Shown here: one piece after another, positions 1-9,176 of the stretch | How positions within the stretch are numbered: position 1 is the first letter of the stretch | Layout: every line of letters starts with the position of its first letter | Assembly: GCF_016406145.1 (NCBI RefSeq) | Contig: NZ_CP066306.1 | Coordinates: forward strand, 186,001-250,000 | Source: Pseudomonas putida | GTDB lineage: Bacteria > Pseudomonadota > Gammaproteobacteria > Pseudomonadales > Pseudomonadaceae | Direction of reading: 5' to 3' | DNA length: 64,000 nucleotides | Made by a program: the position numbers and the translations under genes | Notes under the pieces: generated by a model | Databases searched by the model: none | What the model was told of the DNA's origin: nothing | What the model saw: the letters and a program-made list of their open reading frames with translations, nothing else

Positions 1-47
1 TCGGCTGCAGCCTGAATGCCATTTACGTTCACACTGATGATCCGCAT
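1..47 (-). CDS. crc: Catabolite repression control protein Crc, first 15 codons only
   Basis: Reading leftward from an ATG at 47, the translation is MRIISVNVNGIQAAA, which I recognise as the N-terminus of Pseudomonas Crc. This is an exonuclease III-fold protein that works with Hfq to block translation of catabolic mRNAs carrying A-rich CA motifs. The rest lies outside the window. It diverges from pyrE with about 80 bp between the start codons, the arrangement known in other pseudomonads. The short length limits certainty, but sequence and position agree. Confidence 0.88.
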   Translation of the reverse strand, partial: MRIISVNVNGIQAAA

Positions 48-127
48 AAATGGCCCCAAAAATCTCGTGCGTGTATGATACCCGAGCTCAACCCATTTAG
101 CTAAATCCGTGGTGTCCGGGACTTTCC

Positions 128-769
128 ATGCAGCCGTATCAGCGCGACTTCATCCGTTTTGCCATCGATCGCGGCGTTCTGCGCTTCGGTGAATTCACCC
201 TGAAATCGGGGCGTACAAGCCCGTATTTCTTCAATGCCGGCCTGTTCAACACAGGTTCTGCCCTGGCTCAGTTGGGGCGTTGCTATGCGGCGGCCATCGT
301 CGACAGCAAGATCCCGTTCGACGTACTGTTCGGCCCGGCCTACAAGGGTATCCCCCTGGCAGCGGCCACCGCCGTGGCCCTGGCCGAGCAACATCAGCTG
401 GACGTGCCGTGGTGCTTCAACCGCAAGGAAGCCAAGGATCACGGCGAAGGCGGCAGCCTGGTCGGCGCGCCACTGGCCGGTGACGTCCTGATCATCGATG
501 ACGTGATCACCGCTGGCACTGCCATCCGCGAGGTCATGCAGATCATCAATGCCCAGCAGGCCAAGGCCGCTGGCGTGCTGATCGCGCTCAACCGCGAAGA
601 GCGCGGCAATGGCGAACTGTCGGCGATCCAGGAAGTGGAGCGTGACTTCGGTATCCCAGTAGTCAGCATCGTTTCGCTGACCCAGGTGCTGGAGTTCCTG
701 GCCGATGATCCGCAGCTCAAGCAGCATCTGCCGGCGGTCGAAGCCTATCGGGCGCAGTACGGTATCTGA
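128..769 (+). CDS. pyrE: Orotate phosphoribosyltransferase
   Basis: This 213-residue cytoplasmic enzyme joins orotate to PRPP to give OMP in pyrimidine synthesis. The PRPP-binding signature [12 protein letters not shown] lies at residues 120-131, and the mobile catalytic loop [13 protein letters not shown] at 97-109. Length matches proteobacterial PyrE. The ATG at 128 is the first start in frame; only a weak purine-rich stretch precedes it. A strong hairpin terminator follows directly and separates it from the convergent argB. The crc-pyrE divergent pair is conserved in Pseudomonas. Confidence 0.97.
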
Positions 770-785
770 TTGCGGGTCGGTAATG

Positions 786-816
786 AAAAAGGCGACCTTT
801 GCGGGTCGCCTTTTTT
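786..816. terminator. Bidirectional terminator between pyrE and argB
   Basis: The hairpin GGCGACC / GGTCGCC has A5 before the stem and T6 after it, so it can terminate both convergent genes. It ends about 35 bp beyond the argB stop. Confidence 0.9.
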
Positions 817-849
817 ATCTGCTGCCTTTTACGGCCCTATCGCCGGCGA

Positions 850-1785
<936 letters not shown>

Positions 1786-3183
1786 TCAGAACGGCAGTTG
1801 CAGCTCAGGGGCAACCCGCAGCAACTGGGCGCGGAAAACATCCTTGATACGTTGCAACTCGGCGTCGCTTTCGGCCTCGAAGCGCAGCACCAGCACCGGA
1901 GTGGTGTTGGAGGCGCGAACCAGGCCCCAGCCCTGGGCATAGTCGACCCGCACACCGTCGATGGTGGTCAGGCAGGCTTGGCCCCAGTCGGCGTCGCGTT
2001 GCAGTGCATCAATGATGCTGAATTTACCCTCGTCGGTCACATCAATATTGATTTCAGGCGTGGAAATATCGTTCGGGAATGCGGCAAACAGGCTTTCGGC
2101 GTCCTGGTCGGCCTTGCTGAGGATCTCCAGCAGGCGTGCCGCGCTGTAGATACCGTCGTCGAAACCGTACCAGCGCTCCTTGATGAAGATGTGCCCGCTC
2201 ATTTCGCCGGCCAGCAAAGAGCCAGTCTGCTTCATCTTCTTCTTGATCAAAGAGTGACCAGTCTTCCACATCAGGGCGCGGCCGCCGTGTTGCTCGATCA
2301 GCGGTGTCAGGCGGCGGGTGCATTTTACGTCGAAGATGATCTCGGCCCCCGGGTTACGCGCCAACACGTCCTGAGCGAACAGCATCAGCAGGCGGTCGGG
2401 GTAAACGATGCTGCCGGTGTTGGTAACTACCCCAACGCGGTCACCGTCGCCGTCGAAGGCCAGGCCGATATCGGCACCGGTTTCCTTGACCTTGGCGATC
2501 AGGTCTTCCAGGTTTTCAGGCTTGCCCGGGTCCGGGTGGTGGTTGGGGAAGTTGCCATCCACCTCGCAGAACAGCGGGATGACTTCGCAGCCCAAGGCTT
2601 CGATCAGCTGCGGCGCGATAACGCCGGCAGCGCCGTTGCCGCAGTCCACCACCACCTTGAGCTTTTTCGCCAGCTTCACGTCAGCGACGATCTGCTGGAA
2701 GTAGCGCTCGAGGATCCCGACTTTCTCCACACTGCCTTCGCCACGGGTCAGGTCGTTGGTTTTCAGGCGAGTCAGCAGGGCTTGGATCTGTTCGTTGGCC
2801 AAGGTATCGCCAGCGATGACGATCTTGAAGCCGTTGTAATCTGAAGGGTTGTGGCTGCCGGTGAGCATCACGCCGGACTTGCCGGCCAGGACGTTGGCGG
2901 CAAAATACAGTGCTGGGGTCGGCACCAGGCCAACATCGCTGACCTGGCAACCGGCATCGGCCAGGCCTTTGATCAGCTGCTCGACCAGCATCGGGCCGGA
3001 CAGGCGGCCGTCGCGGCCAACAGAAATCTGCGGCTCGCCTTGGGCGAGCGTCTGCGCGCCAATGGCGCGGCCGATCCAGTAAGCGGTTTCGGCGTGCAGG
3101 GTCTTGCCGACCACCCCGCGGATGTCATAGGCGCGGAAAATGCTGTCGGGCAGTGCGGGGACCAGGTGGGCCATGTCGTTCAT
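1786..3183 (-). CDS. algC: Phosphomannomutase/phosphoglucomutase AlgC
   Basis: AlgC interconverts hexose 1- and 6-phosphates (mannose and glucose) for alginate, LPS core and rhamnolipid precursors. With the start at 3183 the protein has 465 residues. Visible are the N-terminal SIFRAYDIRGVVG, the active-site phosphoserine loop TGSHNP (S110, equivalent to S108 of P. aeruginosa AlgC) and the metal-binding DGDGDRVG. I chose ATG 3183 because GGAG stands nine bases upstream; an in-frame ATG at 3198 adds five residues but has no clear ribosome site. It sits between dut and argB in an operon-like block. Confidence 0.96.
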   Translation of the reverse strand: MNDMAHLVPALPDSIFRAYDIRGVVGKTLHAETAYWIGRAIGAQTLAQGEPQISVGRDGRLSGPMLVEQLIKGLADAGCQVSDVGLVPTPALYFAANVLAGKSGVMLTGSHNPSDYNGFKIVIAGDTLANEQIQALLTRLKTNDLTRGEGSVEKVGILERYFQQIVADVKLAKKLKVVVDCGNGAAGVIAPQLIEALGCEVIPLFCEVDGNFPNHHPDPGKPENLEDLIAKVKETGADIGLAFDGDGDRVGVVTNTGSIVYPDRLLMLFAQDVLARNPGAEIIFDVKCTRRLTPLIEQHGGRALMWKTGHSLIKKKMKQTGSLLAGEMSGHIFIKERWYGFDDGIYSAARLLEILSKADQDAESLFAAFPNDISTPEINIDVTDEGKFSIIDALQRDADWGQACLTTIDGVRVDYAQGWGLVRASNTTPVLVLRFEAESDAELQRIKDVFRAQLLRVAPELQLPF

Positions 3184-3294
3184 CTCTGGAAGCTCCATTA
3201 GTCAAAGGCTTTCTGGGCAGGCGCAAACTGAACGCTTGGACGGTGGTTTCATCAGAGAGTTCGCCATCCATGGCCTGAACGGTCGCCGGTCTGC

Positions 3295-3750
3295 TCAGTG
3301 GCTGCCGGAATGGCCGAAACCGCCGGTGCCGCGCTGGCTTTCATCGAAGGCCTCGACGACTTCAAAATGCGCTTGCACCACCGGTACCAGCACCAGCTGG
3401 GCGATGCGCTCGCCAACGGCGATGGTGAATGGCGTGTTACCACGGTTCCAGCACGACACCATCAGCTCGCCCTGGTAATCCGAGTCGATCAGGCCGACCA
3501 GGTTACCCAGCACGATGCCGTGCTTATGGCCCAGGCCCGAGCGTGGCAGGATCATCGCGGCCAGACCCGGGTCGCCGATGTAGATCGACAGGCCGGTAGG
3601 AATCAGCAGGGTCTGGCCCGGCTCCAGGACGGTGTCCTCTTTGAGCAGGGCGCGCAGGTCCAGGCCGGCGGAGCCAGGGGTGGCGTATTGCGGCAGCGGA
3701 AATTCACTGCCCAGGCGTGGGTCGAGGATCTTGGCTTGAAGAGCGTGCAT
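3295..3750 (-). CDS. dut: Deoxyuridine 5'-triphosphate nucleotidohydrolase
   Basis: This 151-residue dUTPase hydrolyses dUTP to dUMP and pyrophosphate, keeping uracil out of DNA. It has the trimeric dUTPase motifs: [11 protein letters not shown] near the N-terminus, [21 protein letters not shown], and the glycine-rich C-terminal arm [10 protein letters not shown] that closes over the active site. The start codon lies five bases after the coaBC stop with no independent Shine-Dalgarno, so translational coupling to coaBC is likely. Confidence 0.97.
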   Translation of the reverse strand: MHALQAKILDPRLGSEFPLPQYATPGSAGLDLRALLKEDTVLEPGQTLLIPTGLSIYIGDPGLAAMILPRSGLGHKHGIVLGNLVGLIDSDYQGELMVSCWNRGNTPFTIAVGERIAQLVLVPVVQAHFEVVEAFDESQRGTGGFGHSGSH

Positions 3751-3755
3751 GTAAC

Positions 3756-4967
3756 TTATTGAACCTGGTTGAGCCGTTCGGCGATGAAGGCGACCAGTTG
3801 CCGGGCAATCTTGCCTTTGCTGGTCTGCGCGAAGAGGGTTTGATGCTGCTGGCGGTCGATCACGGTCAGGGCATTTTCCTCGCTGTTGAAGCCGATGCTG
3901 GGGTTGGCCACATCATTGGCGACGATCAGATCGAGGTTCTTGTCCTTGAGCTTGCGCGTGGCGTAATCGAGCAAATGTTCGGTCTCGGCGGCGAAGCCGA
4001 CGCTGAACGGGCGGTCGGTGCGGCCAGCGATGGTGGCAAGGATATCGGGATTGCGCACCATCTGCAGCAGCATGCCGTCGCCGGTCGTAGGATCTTTCTT
4101 GAGCTTCTGTGTGGCAACGACCTCCGGGCGGTAGTCCGCGACCGCTGCCGAGGCGATGAAAAGGTCGCACGGCATGGCCGCCTCGCAGGCTGCGAGCATG
4201 TCCCGCGCGCTGACCACGTCGATACGGTTGACCCGATCGGGAGTCTGCAGGTGCACAGGCCCCGTGACGAGGGTCACCCGGGCACCGGCTTCTGCGGCCG
4301 CCTCGGCCAGCGCGAAGCCCATCTTTCCGGAGCTATGATTGGTGATGTAACGCACCGGGTCGATGTTTTCCTGGGTGGGGCCGGCGGTGATCAGCACATG
4401 TTTACCGGTGAGCGCCTGGCGCTTGAAGCTCTCGGCGGCGCACCAGGCCAGGTCGGTAGCTTCGAGCATGCGGCCGAGGCCCACGTCGCCGCAGGCCTGG
4501 CTGCCGGAAGCCGGCCCGAACACCTGGATGCCACGGGTCTTGAGCAGGTCGAGATTGGCCTGGGTCGCCGGGTCGCGCCACATGGCCTGGTTCATGGCCG
4601 GAGCCACGGCCACGGTGGCGTCGGTGGCCAGTACCAGGGTGGTCAGCAAGTCGTCGGCCATGCCTTGGGCCATGCGCGCCATGAGGTCGGCTGTGGCGGG
4701 GGCGATCAGTACCAGGTCGGCCCATTTGGCCAGTTCGATGTGGCCCATGGCCGCTTCGGCTGCAGGGTCGAGCAGATCCATGTGTACCGGGTGGCCGGAA
4801 AGCGCCTGCAGGGTCAGCGGGGTGATGAATTCAGCACCACCACGGGTCATGACGACGCGCACTTGCGCGCCGTGCTCCAGGAGTCGGCGAATCAGCTCGG
4901 CGCTCTTGTAGGCGGCAATGCCGCCCCCGACGCCGAGAACGATGCGCTTGCGATACAGCCGCTGCAT
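3756..4967 (-). CDS. coaBC: Bifunctional phosphopantothenoylcysteine decarboxylase/synthetase
   Basis: CoaBC (Dfp) first ligates cysteine to 4'-phosphopantothenate (CoaB, C-terminal) and then decarboxylates the product (CoaC, N-terminal, FMN) in coenzyme A synthesis. The flavoprotein N-terminus is [18 protein letters not shown]. The CoaC signature [16 protein letters not shown] and the CoaB motif NHSSGKMG are present. The reading frame is open much further upstream, but ATG 4967 gives the family's usual 403 residues and starts exactly at the conserved [12 protein letters not shown]. It is first gene of coaBC-dut-algC-argB and diverges from radC. Confidence 0.96.
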   Translation of the reverse strand: MQRLYRKRIVLGVGGGIAAYKSAELIRRLLEHGAQVRVVMTRGGAEFITPLTLQALSGHPVHMDLLDPAAEAAMGHIELAKWADLVLIAPATADLMARMAQGMADDLLTTLVLATDATVAVAPAMNQAMWRDPATQANLDLLKTRGIQVFGPASGSQACGDVGLGRMLEATDLAWCAAESFKRQALTGKHVLITAGPTQENIDPVRYITNHSSGKMGFALAEAAAEAGARVTLVTGPVHLQTPDRVNRIDVVSARDMLAACEAAMPCDLFIASAAVADYRPEVVATQKLKKDPTTGDGMLLQMVRNPDILATIAGRTDRPFSVGFAAETEHLLDYATRKLKDKNLDLIVANDVANPSIGFNSEENALTVIDRQQHQTLFAQTSKGKIARQLVAFIAERLNQVQ

Positions 4968-5097
4968 AGGCTTGCCTTTTTCCAGAGAGAGCGGGCAGCG
5001 ACGAACAGGATTGCCTGCGGCAGAACGTCGCATGTACGAGGCGAAATAGATTAACACAGGGCCTAAACGTGTCGCAGCAGGGCGCAAAGGAGATGCA

Positions 5098-5778
5098 ATG
5101 AAGATAAGCGAGTGGCCAGCCGAGGAGCGGCCCAGGGAAAAGTTGATGCAGCGAGGGGTGGGCAGCCTTTCTGATGCCGAATTGCTGGCTGTGTTTCTCG
5201 GCTCTGGCGTGCGCGGGCGCAACGTCGTGGAGCTGGCGCGAGGGCTGCTCGTCAAGTTCGGCGGCTTGCGCCAGTTGCTTGAAGCTGACAGGGACGCATT
5301 TGTGGGTGAGCTCGGGCTTGGGCCGGTGCGGTATGGTCAATTGCAGGCACTGCTGGAGATCGGGCGGCGCAACCTTGCCACCTCGATCGAGCGCGACTGC
5401 GCCCTGGAGAGCCCCTCTGCGGTGCGCAGATACCTGAAAGCCATGCTGCGTCATGAGCCTAGCGAAGTATTTGGCTGTCTGTTTCTGGATAGCAAACACC
5501 GGCCGTTGGCTTTCGAGATCCTGTTCAGAGGGACGATCGACAGGGCCAGCATCTATCCGCGGGAAGTGGTGCGCCGTTCGTTGATGCATAACGCTGCGGC
5601 ATTGATTCTCTGCCACAACCATCCTTCGGGTAATAGTGAGCCGAGCCAGGACGATGTGCATATGACGCTTGCATTGAAGCGGGGGTTGGCGCTGATCGAT
5701 GTGCGGGTGCTCGATCACATTATCGTGGGTGATGGGGAGCCGCTGTCGATGGTGGAGCAGGGGTGGATTGTCGCTTAG
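5098..5778 (+). CDS. radC: RadC family JAB/MPN-domain protein
   Basis: The protein has 226 residues, with an N-terminal helix-hairpin-helix region (about 1-95) and a C-terminal JAB/MPN metalloprotease-like domain holding the JAMM motif [14 protein letters not shown]. The start ATG at 5098 has GGAG about six bases upstream. RadC was named for a DNA-repair phenotype that was later doubted; its molecular role is unknown. It diverges from coaBC, as in other pseudomonads. Confidence 0.95.
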   Translation: MKISEWPAEERPREKLMQRGVGSLSDAELLAVFLGSGVRGRNVVELARGLLVKFGGLRQLLEADRDAFVGELGLGPVRYGQLQALLEIGRRNLATSIERDCALESPSAVRRYLKAMLRHEPSEVFGCLFLDSKHRPLAFEILFRGTIDRASIYPREVVRRSLMHNAAALILCHNHPSGNSEPSQDDVHMTLALKRGLALIDVRVLDHIIVGDGEPLSMVEQGWIVA

Positions 5779-5788
5779 TGGCTGGCTG

Positions 5789-5840
5789 TTTGCAGGCTCG
5801 ACCAGTCGCCGGCAAGCCGGCGATTGGTCGAGCCTGCAAA
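5789..5840. repeat. Long REP-type palindrome, likely terminator of radC and the binding-protein gene
   Basis: Two 24-base arms pair with one G-T type mismatch around a 4-base loop. The core GTCGCCGGCAAGCCGGCGAT is the REP sequence that recurs in this window. It lies between convergent genes and could terminate both. Confidence 0.85.
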
Positions 5841-5848
5841 GCCAGGGT

Positions 5849-7438
5849 TCAGCGCTTCACCGAAACCTTGCTGAAATCCAACCGCCCGAACGGGCTTACC
5901 TGGTAACCCTCGACTCCCTCGCGCAACAGCGCTGCCGCCATCGGGTGCGCCAGCGGCACCCACAGCGCCTGCTGCTGAATCAGCGTCTGCGCCTGCTGGT
6001 ACAACCGGCTGCGCACGCTCTGGTCGTTGGTGGTACGCCCTGCACTGATCAACTGGTCCAGCCGGCTGTCGCAGAACCGCGCGAAGTTGGTCCCCGACTT
6101 GACCGCCGCACAAGAAAACTGCGGGCTTAGGAAGTTGTCCGGGTCGCCGTTGTCGCCGGCCCAGCCCATGAACAGCAGGTCATGCTCGCCAGCCTTGGCT
6201 CGACGGATCAGCTCACCCCATTCGATGACGCGGATTTCGGCCTTGATGCCGATCTTGGCCAGGTCTGCCTGCAGCATCTGCGCGCCCAGGCTTGGGTTGG
6301 GGTTGAGCAGGCTGCCCGACGGGCGGGTCCAGATCGTGGTGCTCAACCCCTCTGGGTAACCGGCCTTGCTCAGCAGCGCTTTGGCTCGCTTGAGATCCAG
6401 CGGGTAGCCGGGCAGGTCCTTGGCATAGCTCCAGGTGTTGGGCGGGTAAGGGCCGTTGGCGGCAGTGGCGGTGCCTTCGAAAACGGCCTTGAGGTAGGCC
6501 TGCTTGTCGAAGGCCAGGTTGATCGCTTGGCGTACCTCGGGTTTGTCCAGCGGCGGGTGCTCGCTGTTGATGGCAACGAAGGCCGTCATGAAGGCCGGCG
6601 TCGTGGCGACCTTGAGGTTACCGTCCTTGCCCGCTTCGGTAACGTCCAGGGGCTTGGGCGACAGGGCCACCTGGCATTCACCACGCTTGAGCTTCTGCAG
6701 GCGTACGTTGGCATCGGTGGTGATGGCGAAGATCAGCGGATCGACTGCAGGCTTGCCATCGAAGTAGTCAGGGTTGGCGCGGTAGCGCACCACGGCGTCC
6801 TTCTGGTAGCGCTGGAAGACGAACGGGCCGGTGCCGATCGGCTGGCTATTGAGCTTCTGCGGGGTGCCTGCCTTGAGCAGTTTGTCGGCGTACTCGGCGG
6901 AGTAGATCGAAGCAAAGCCCATGCTCAAGGTGGCCAGGAAAGTGGCGTCGGCGTGGGTCAGGGTGAAGCGTACGCTGTTCGGCTCCGGCGCCTCGATCGA
7001 CTTGATCAGGCTGCCCAGTTGCAGTGATTGGGCGTGCGGGTAGCCACCCGGTGCGGTCTTGTGCCAGGCGTGGGCGGGGTAGAGCATACGCTGGAAGCTG
7101 AACAGCACATCGTCGGCATCGAGCGCGCGGGTTGGCTTGAAATAAGGCGTGGAGTGGAATTTGACCCCTTCACGCAGCTTGAAGTCGTACACCAGGCCGT
7201 CAGCCGACACTGTCCAGCTCTGCGCCAGGCTGGGGATGACCTTGCCTTGGCCTGCGTCGAACTCGACCAGGCGGTTCATCAGTACGTCGGCCGAGGCGTT
7301 GGTGGTGGTCAGCGAGTTGTACTGGACCACGTCGAAGCCCTCGGGGCTGGCTTCGCTGCAGACGCTCAGTGGTGCGGCCTGGGCGATGCCGGCAGCAAAC
7401 AGGGAGGTGAGCATTAAGGAAAGGGCGGCGGCACGCAT
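5849..7438 (-). CDS. Periplasmic dipeptide/oligopeptide-binding protein (DppA-like, SBP family 5)
   Basis: This 529-residue protein begins with a Sec signal peptide (about residues 1-21, cleavage near AQA-AP) and continues as a family-5 solute-binding protein of peptide ABC importers. Recognisable segments are VNKD/VDAGQGKVIPSLA-type early motifs and the ligand-pocket region around FMGWAGDNGDPDNF. It has a good Shine-Dalgarno (AAGGAG). No permease or ATPase gene is nearby, so it is an orphan. Its place between radC and rpmBG matches P. aeruginosa PA5317 (DppA5), which is known to feed the single distant DppBCDF transporter; that function is inferred here from position and family. Confidence 0.88.
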   Translation of the reverse strand: MRAAALSLMLTSLFAAGIAQAAPLSVCSEASPEGFDVVQYNSLTTTNASADVLMNRLVEFDAGQGKVIPSLAQSWTVSADGLVYDFKLREGVKFHSTPYFKPTRALDADDVLFSFQRMLYPAHAWHKTAPGGYPHAQSLQLGSLIKSIEAPEPNSVRFTLTHADATFLATLSMGFASIYSAEYADKLLKAGTPQKLNSQPIGTGPFVFQRYQKDAVVRYRANPDYFDGKPAVDPLIFAITTDANVRLQKLKRGECQVALSPKPLDVTEAGKDGNLKVATTPAFMTAFVAINSEHPPLDKPEVRQAINLAFDKQAYLKAVFEGTATAANGPYPPNTWSYAKDLPGYPLDLKRAKALLSKAGYPEGLSTTIWTRPSGSLLNPNPSLGAQMLQADLAKIGIKAEIRVIEWGELIRRAKAGEHDLLFMGWAGDNGDPDNFLSPQFSCAAVKSGTNFARFCDSRLDQLISAGRTTNDQSVRSRLYQQAQTLIQQQALWVPLAHPMAAALLREGVEGYQVSPFGRLDFSKVSVKR

Positions 7439-7622
7439 CGTGACTCCTTGGCTGTCAGTGGCCCATCTGCCAGTGCAGTCTGGAAACGTTCTACCCTAGT
7501 GCGCGCATCAGGAAATGACCACCCTCTTTTTCTACCGGCTGGCGACGAGTGGTCGACAGTTCGCCGGGCTAGCCGCTATGCTGCTCGCGCACGATTTGTC
7601 TCCGGCAGATGCTCATCAGCAG

Positions 7623-7651
7623 TTGTTGCAATGCAGTCTTTCTGGTATAAA
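7623..7651 (+). promoter_or_regulatory. Predicted sigma-70 promoter of rpmB-rpmG
   Basis: TTGTTG (7623-7628) and TATAAA (7646-7651) are separated by exactly 17 bases. This would give a leader of roughly 140 nucleotides before rpmB. Confidence 0.6.
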
Positions 7652-7754
7652 GCAGCGCTCTTTTCTAGGGGCTCGGCCTGTCGCATCAGCGGATCCGGTC
7701 GGTAAGACCTCCAGAATCACGGCGCCTGGCGCCAAAGACTGAGAGATTAAGCGG

Positions 7755-7778
7755 CCAACCCATGCCGGGTTGGGCATG
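7755..7778 (+). promoter_or_regulatory. Two mutually exclusive hairpins in the rpmB leader
   Basis: CCAACCC (7755-7761) can pair with GGGTTGG (7767-7773), or CATGCC (7761-7766) with GGCATG (7773-7778). The two structures share bases and cannot coexist. They lie about 10 bases before the rpmB Shine-Dalgarno, where an autoregulatory or attenuation element could act. The pairing is seen; a regulatory role is inference. Confidence 0.4.
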
Positions 7779-7798
7779 TGGTTTTAGAGGGCTGAGTC

Positions 7799-8035
7799 AT
7801 GTCGAGAGTCTGTCAAGTTACTGGTAAGGGTCCAGTAACCGGGAACAACATTTCCCACGCAAACAACAAAACCCGTCGTCGTTTCCTGCCGAACCTGCAG
7901 CACCACCGTTTCTGGGTTGAATCCGAGAACCGTTTCGTGCGTCTGCGCGTATCTGCCAAAGGCATGCGCGTCATTGACAAGCGTGGTATCGACGTAGTGC
8001 TGGCCGAGCTGCGTGCTCGCGGCGAAAAGTTCTAA
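7799..8035 (+). CDS. rpmB: 50S ribosomal protein L28
   Basis: This is the 78-residue large-subunit ribosomal protein L28, beginning [17 protein letters not shown], with the basic internal segment [17 protein letters not shown]. Length and sequence are standard. The ATG has GAGGG upstream. It forms the usual two-gene operon with rpmG, which starts 10 bases after its stop. Confidence 0.99.
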   Translation: MSRVCQVTGKGPVTGNNISHANNKTRRRFLPNLQHHRFWVESENRFVRLRVSAKGMRVIDKRGIDVVLAELRARGEKF

Positions 8036-8045
8036 GGAGAACGTC

Positions 8046-8201
8046 ATGCGTGAATTGATCCGTCTGGTTTCGAGTGCTGGCACTGGCCACTTCTACACCA
8101 CCGACAAGAACAAGCGCACCACCCCGGACAAAATCGAGATCAAGAAATACGATCCCGTTGTTCGCAAGCACGTGGTGTACAAGGAAGCCAAGATCAAGTA
8201 A
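8046..8201 (+). CDS. rpmG: 50S ribosomal protein L33
   Basis: L33 has 51 residues starting [19 protein letters not shown]. The start is the ATG at 8046, preceded by AAGGAGAACGTC; the frame is open upstream but the family starts here. This copy lacks the paired CxxC zinc motifs, so it is the zinc-independent form of L33. A rho-independent terminator follows. Confidence 0.99.
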   Translation: MRELIRLVSSAGTGHFYTTDKNKRTTPDKIEIKKYDPVVRKHVVYKEAKIK

Positions 8202-8216
8202 TTGATCGGCGACCTG

Positions 8217-8254
8217 AAAAAAACCCGCATCCGAAAGGACGCGGGTTTTTTTTT
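8217..8254 (+). terminator. Terminator of rpmB-rpmG
   Basis: The stem is CCCGCATCC / GGACGCGGG (one mismatch) with a GAAA tetraloop, flanked by A7 and T9. Confidence 0.93.
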
Positions 8255-8272
8255 GACATGAATGCCAACAAG

Positions 8273-8300
8273 AAAGGGGGCTCCGTCAGGAGCCCCCTTT
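8273..8300. terminator. Bidirectional hairpin terminator
   Basis: The perfect 12-base stem AAAGGGGGCTCC / GGAGCCCCCTTT with loop GTCA lies just beyond the end of the leftward gene at 8324, and backs up the rpmG terminator from the other side. Confidence 0.88.
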
Positions 8301-8323
8301 CTTTTAGCGATCAGCAGTGGATA

Positions 8324-8524
8324 TCAGCTGATGCGCAGGCCTTCGATGGTGCCGGCGGTATCGACGTTGATCAGCACCCTGTCGGAGCGTATATCCATGG
8401 TGGTGATGTCGCGTGGGCCGGCGGCGGTCATCAGGCCGGTGAGCTCGAGGATGTAGGGCTTGACGCTTTCTACATACTGCGAGCCAATCACGTGACGAGC
8501 AGGGCTTAGGATATCGGTAGTCAT
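8324..8524 (-). CDS. Small protein resembling peptidase inhibitor family I78
   Basis: The product has 66 residues from ATG 8524, which has AAGGA eight bases upstream. The C-terminal segment TTMDIRSDRVLINVD followed by GTIEGLRIS fits the pattern of I78 (potato-inhibitor-I-like) proteins, in which a TxDYRxDRxxV strand precedes the end. No signal peptide is present, so it would act in the cytoplasm. The assignment is from pattern memory only and could be wrong. It stands alone between terminators. Confidence 0.6.
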   Translation of the reverse strand: MTTDILSPARHVIGSQYVESVKPYILELTGLMTAAGPRDITTMDIRSDRVLINVDTAGTIEGLRIS

Positions 8525-8620
8525 GATGATGTTCCTTGAGTTGTCCCGGATTGGACCCATCAAGGATTACGCTTTTGGCTTGCCGGGCTGTGGTACTTAA
8601 TCACCACGCTGGCGTCGCAA

Positions 8621-8980
8621 TCATTTCTGCTCGAACATTACATAAATCTTGCGGCACGGCTCCAGCACTTCCCAGGTGCCCTTGAAGCCAGCCGGGATGA
8701 CAAACCGATCACCGGCACGCAGGGTCTTGGCGCCGCCATCCGAGTCGCGCAGTACCGAAACGCCCTGCACGATCTCGCAGTATTCATGCTCGGTGTAGTT
8801 CACTGTCCACTGCCCGACCTCACCTTCCCAGACACCTGCGGCGAACTGTCCGCACGGGCTGGAATAATGGTTGTAGACAGCCTGGTCCGGCTCGCCCTTG
8901 AGGATTTTTTCTGCGGCCGGGCGGTAGCGTTCAGCCTCGGTGAGGACCTGAGCGAAGTCGATGATGCTGGCGATGTTCAT
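8621..8980 (-). CDS. Cupin-domain protein (DUF861 type)
   Basis: The 119-residue protein is a single small cupin barrel. The conserved segments are QWTVNYTEHEYCEIVQG and GDRFVIPAGFKGTWEV, as in the (S)-ureidoglycine aminohydrolase-like DUF861 group. The EHEYCE segment has the usual metal-ligand pattern weakly. ATG 8980 has AGGAG seven bases upstream. It diverges from the pauC-like aldehyde dehydrogenase gene, so it may share its regulation. Substrate unknown. Confidence 0.8.
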   Translation of the reverse strand: MNIASIIDFAQVLTEAERYRPAAEKILKGEPDQAVYNHYSSPCGQFAAGVWEGEVGQWTVNYTEHEYCEIVQGVSVLRDSDGGAKTLRAGDRFVIPAGFKGTWEVLEPCRKIYVMFEQK

Positions 8981-9040
8981 GGTACAGCTCCTATTTTTGT
9001 TTAATAAAATGCACATCAGTAGGCTTTTAGGCCTTATGTG

Positions 9041-9053
9041 TCAAATATATTGA
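9041..9053. promoter_or_regulatory. A/T-rich dyad between the cupin gene and pauC
   Basis: TCAAATATATTGA has TCAA/TTGA ends around an AT core, 61 bp before the cupin start and 124 bp before pauC. Given the PauR-like regulator further right, this is a candidate operator, by position only. Confidence 0.3.
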
Positions 9054-9176
9054 TAGTTTGCACTGGCTGGTTTAGGGTATCGGTTGCCAGTGTGCGCTTG
9101 TCGCCCGGCCAGAATTCTGACAACGCCTGTGAGTCCTCAGTGCGGCGTTGCCCCTAAACAAGAGGAGGAGTTTCGT

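Larger units (their letters stand above)
7439..7798. other. Intergenic region upstream of rpmB (no gene seen)
   Basis: This stretch separates the divergent binding-protein gene and rpmB. It holds a good sigma-70 promoter at 7623-7651 and a structured leader near 7719-7780. I see no credible coding sequence; short open frames here lack ribosome sites and homology. Confidence 0.7.

Noticed and set aside
3717..5054. 445-codon open frame on the plus strand
   Set aside because: It lies antisense to dut/coaBC, has no family features and arises from codon bias of the high-GC real genes.
7515..7742. 75-codon open frame upstream of rpmB
   Set aside because: It overlaps the rpmB promoter and leader, and has no ribosome site or recognisable homology.
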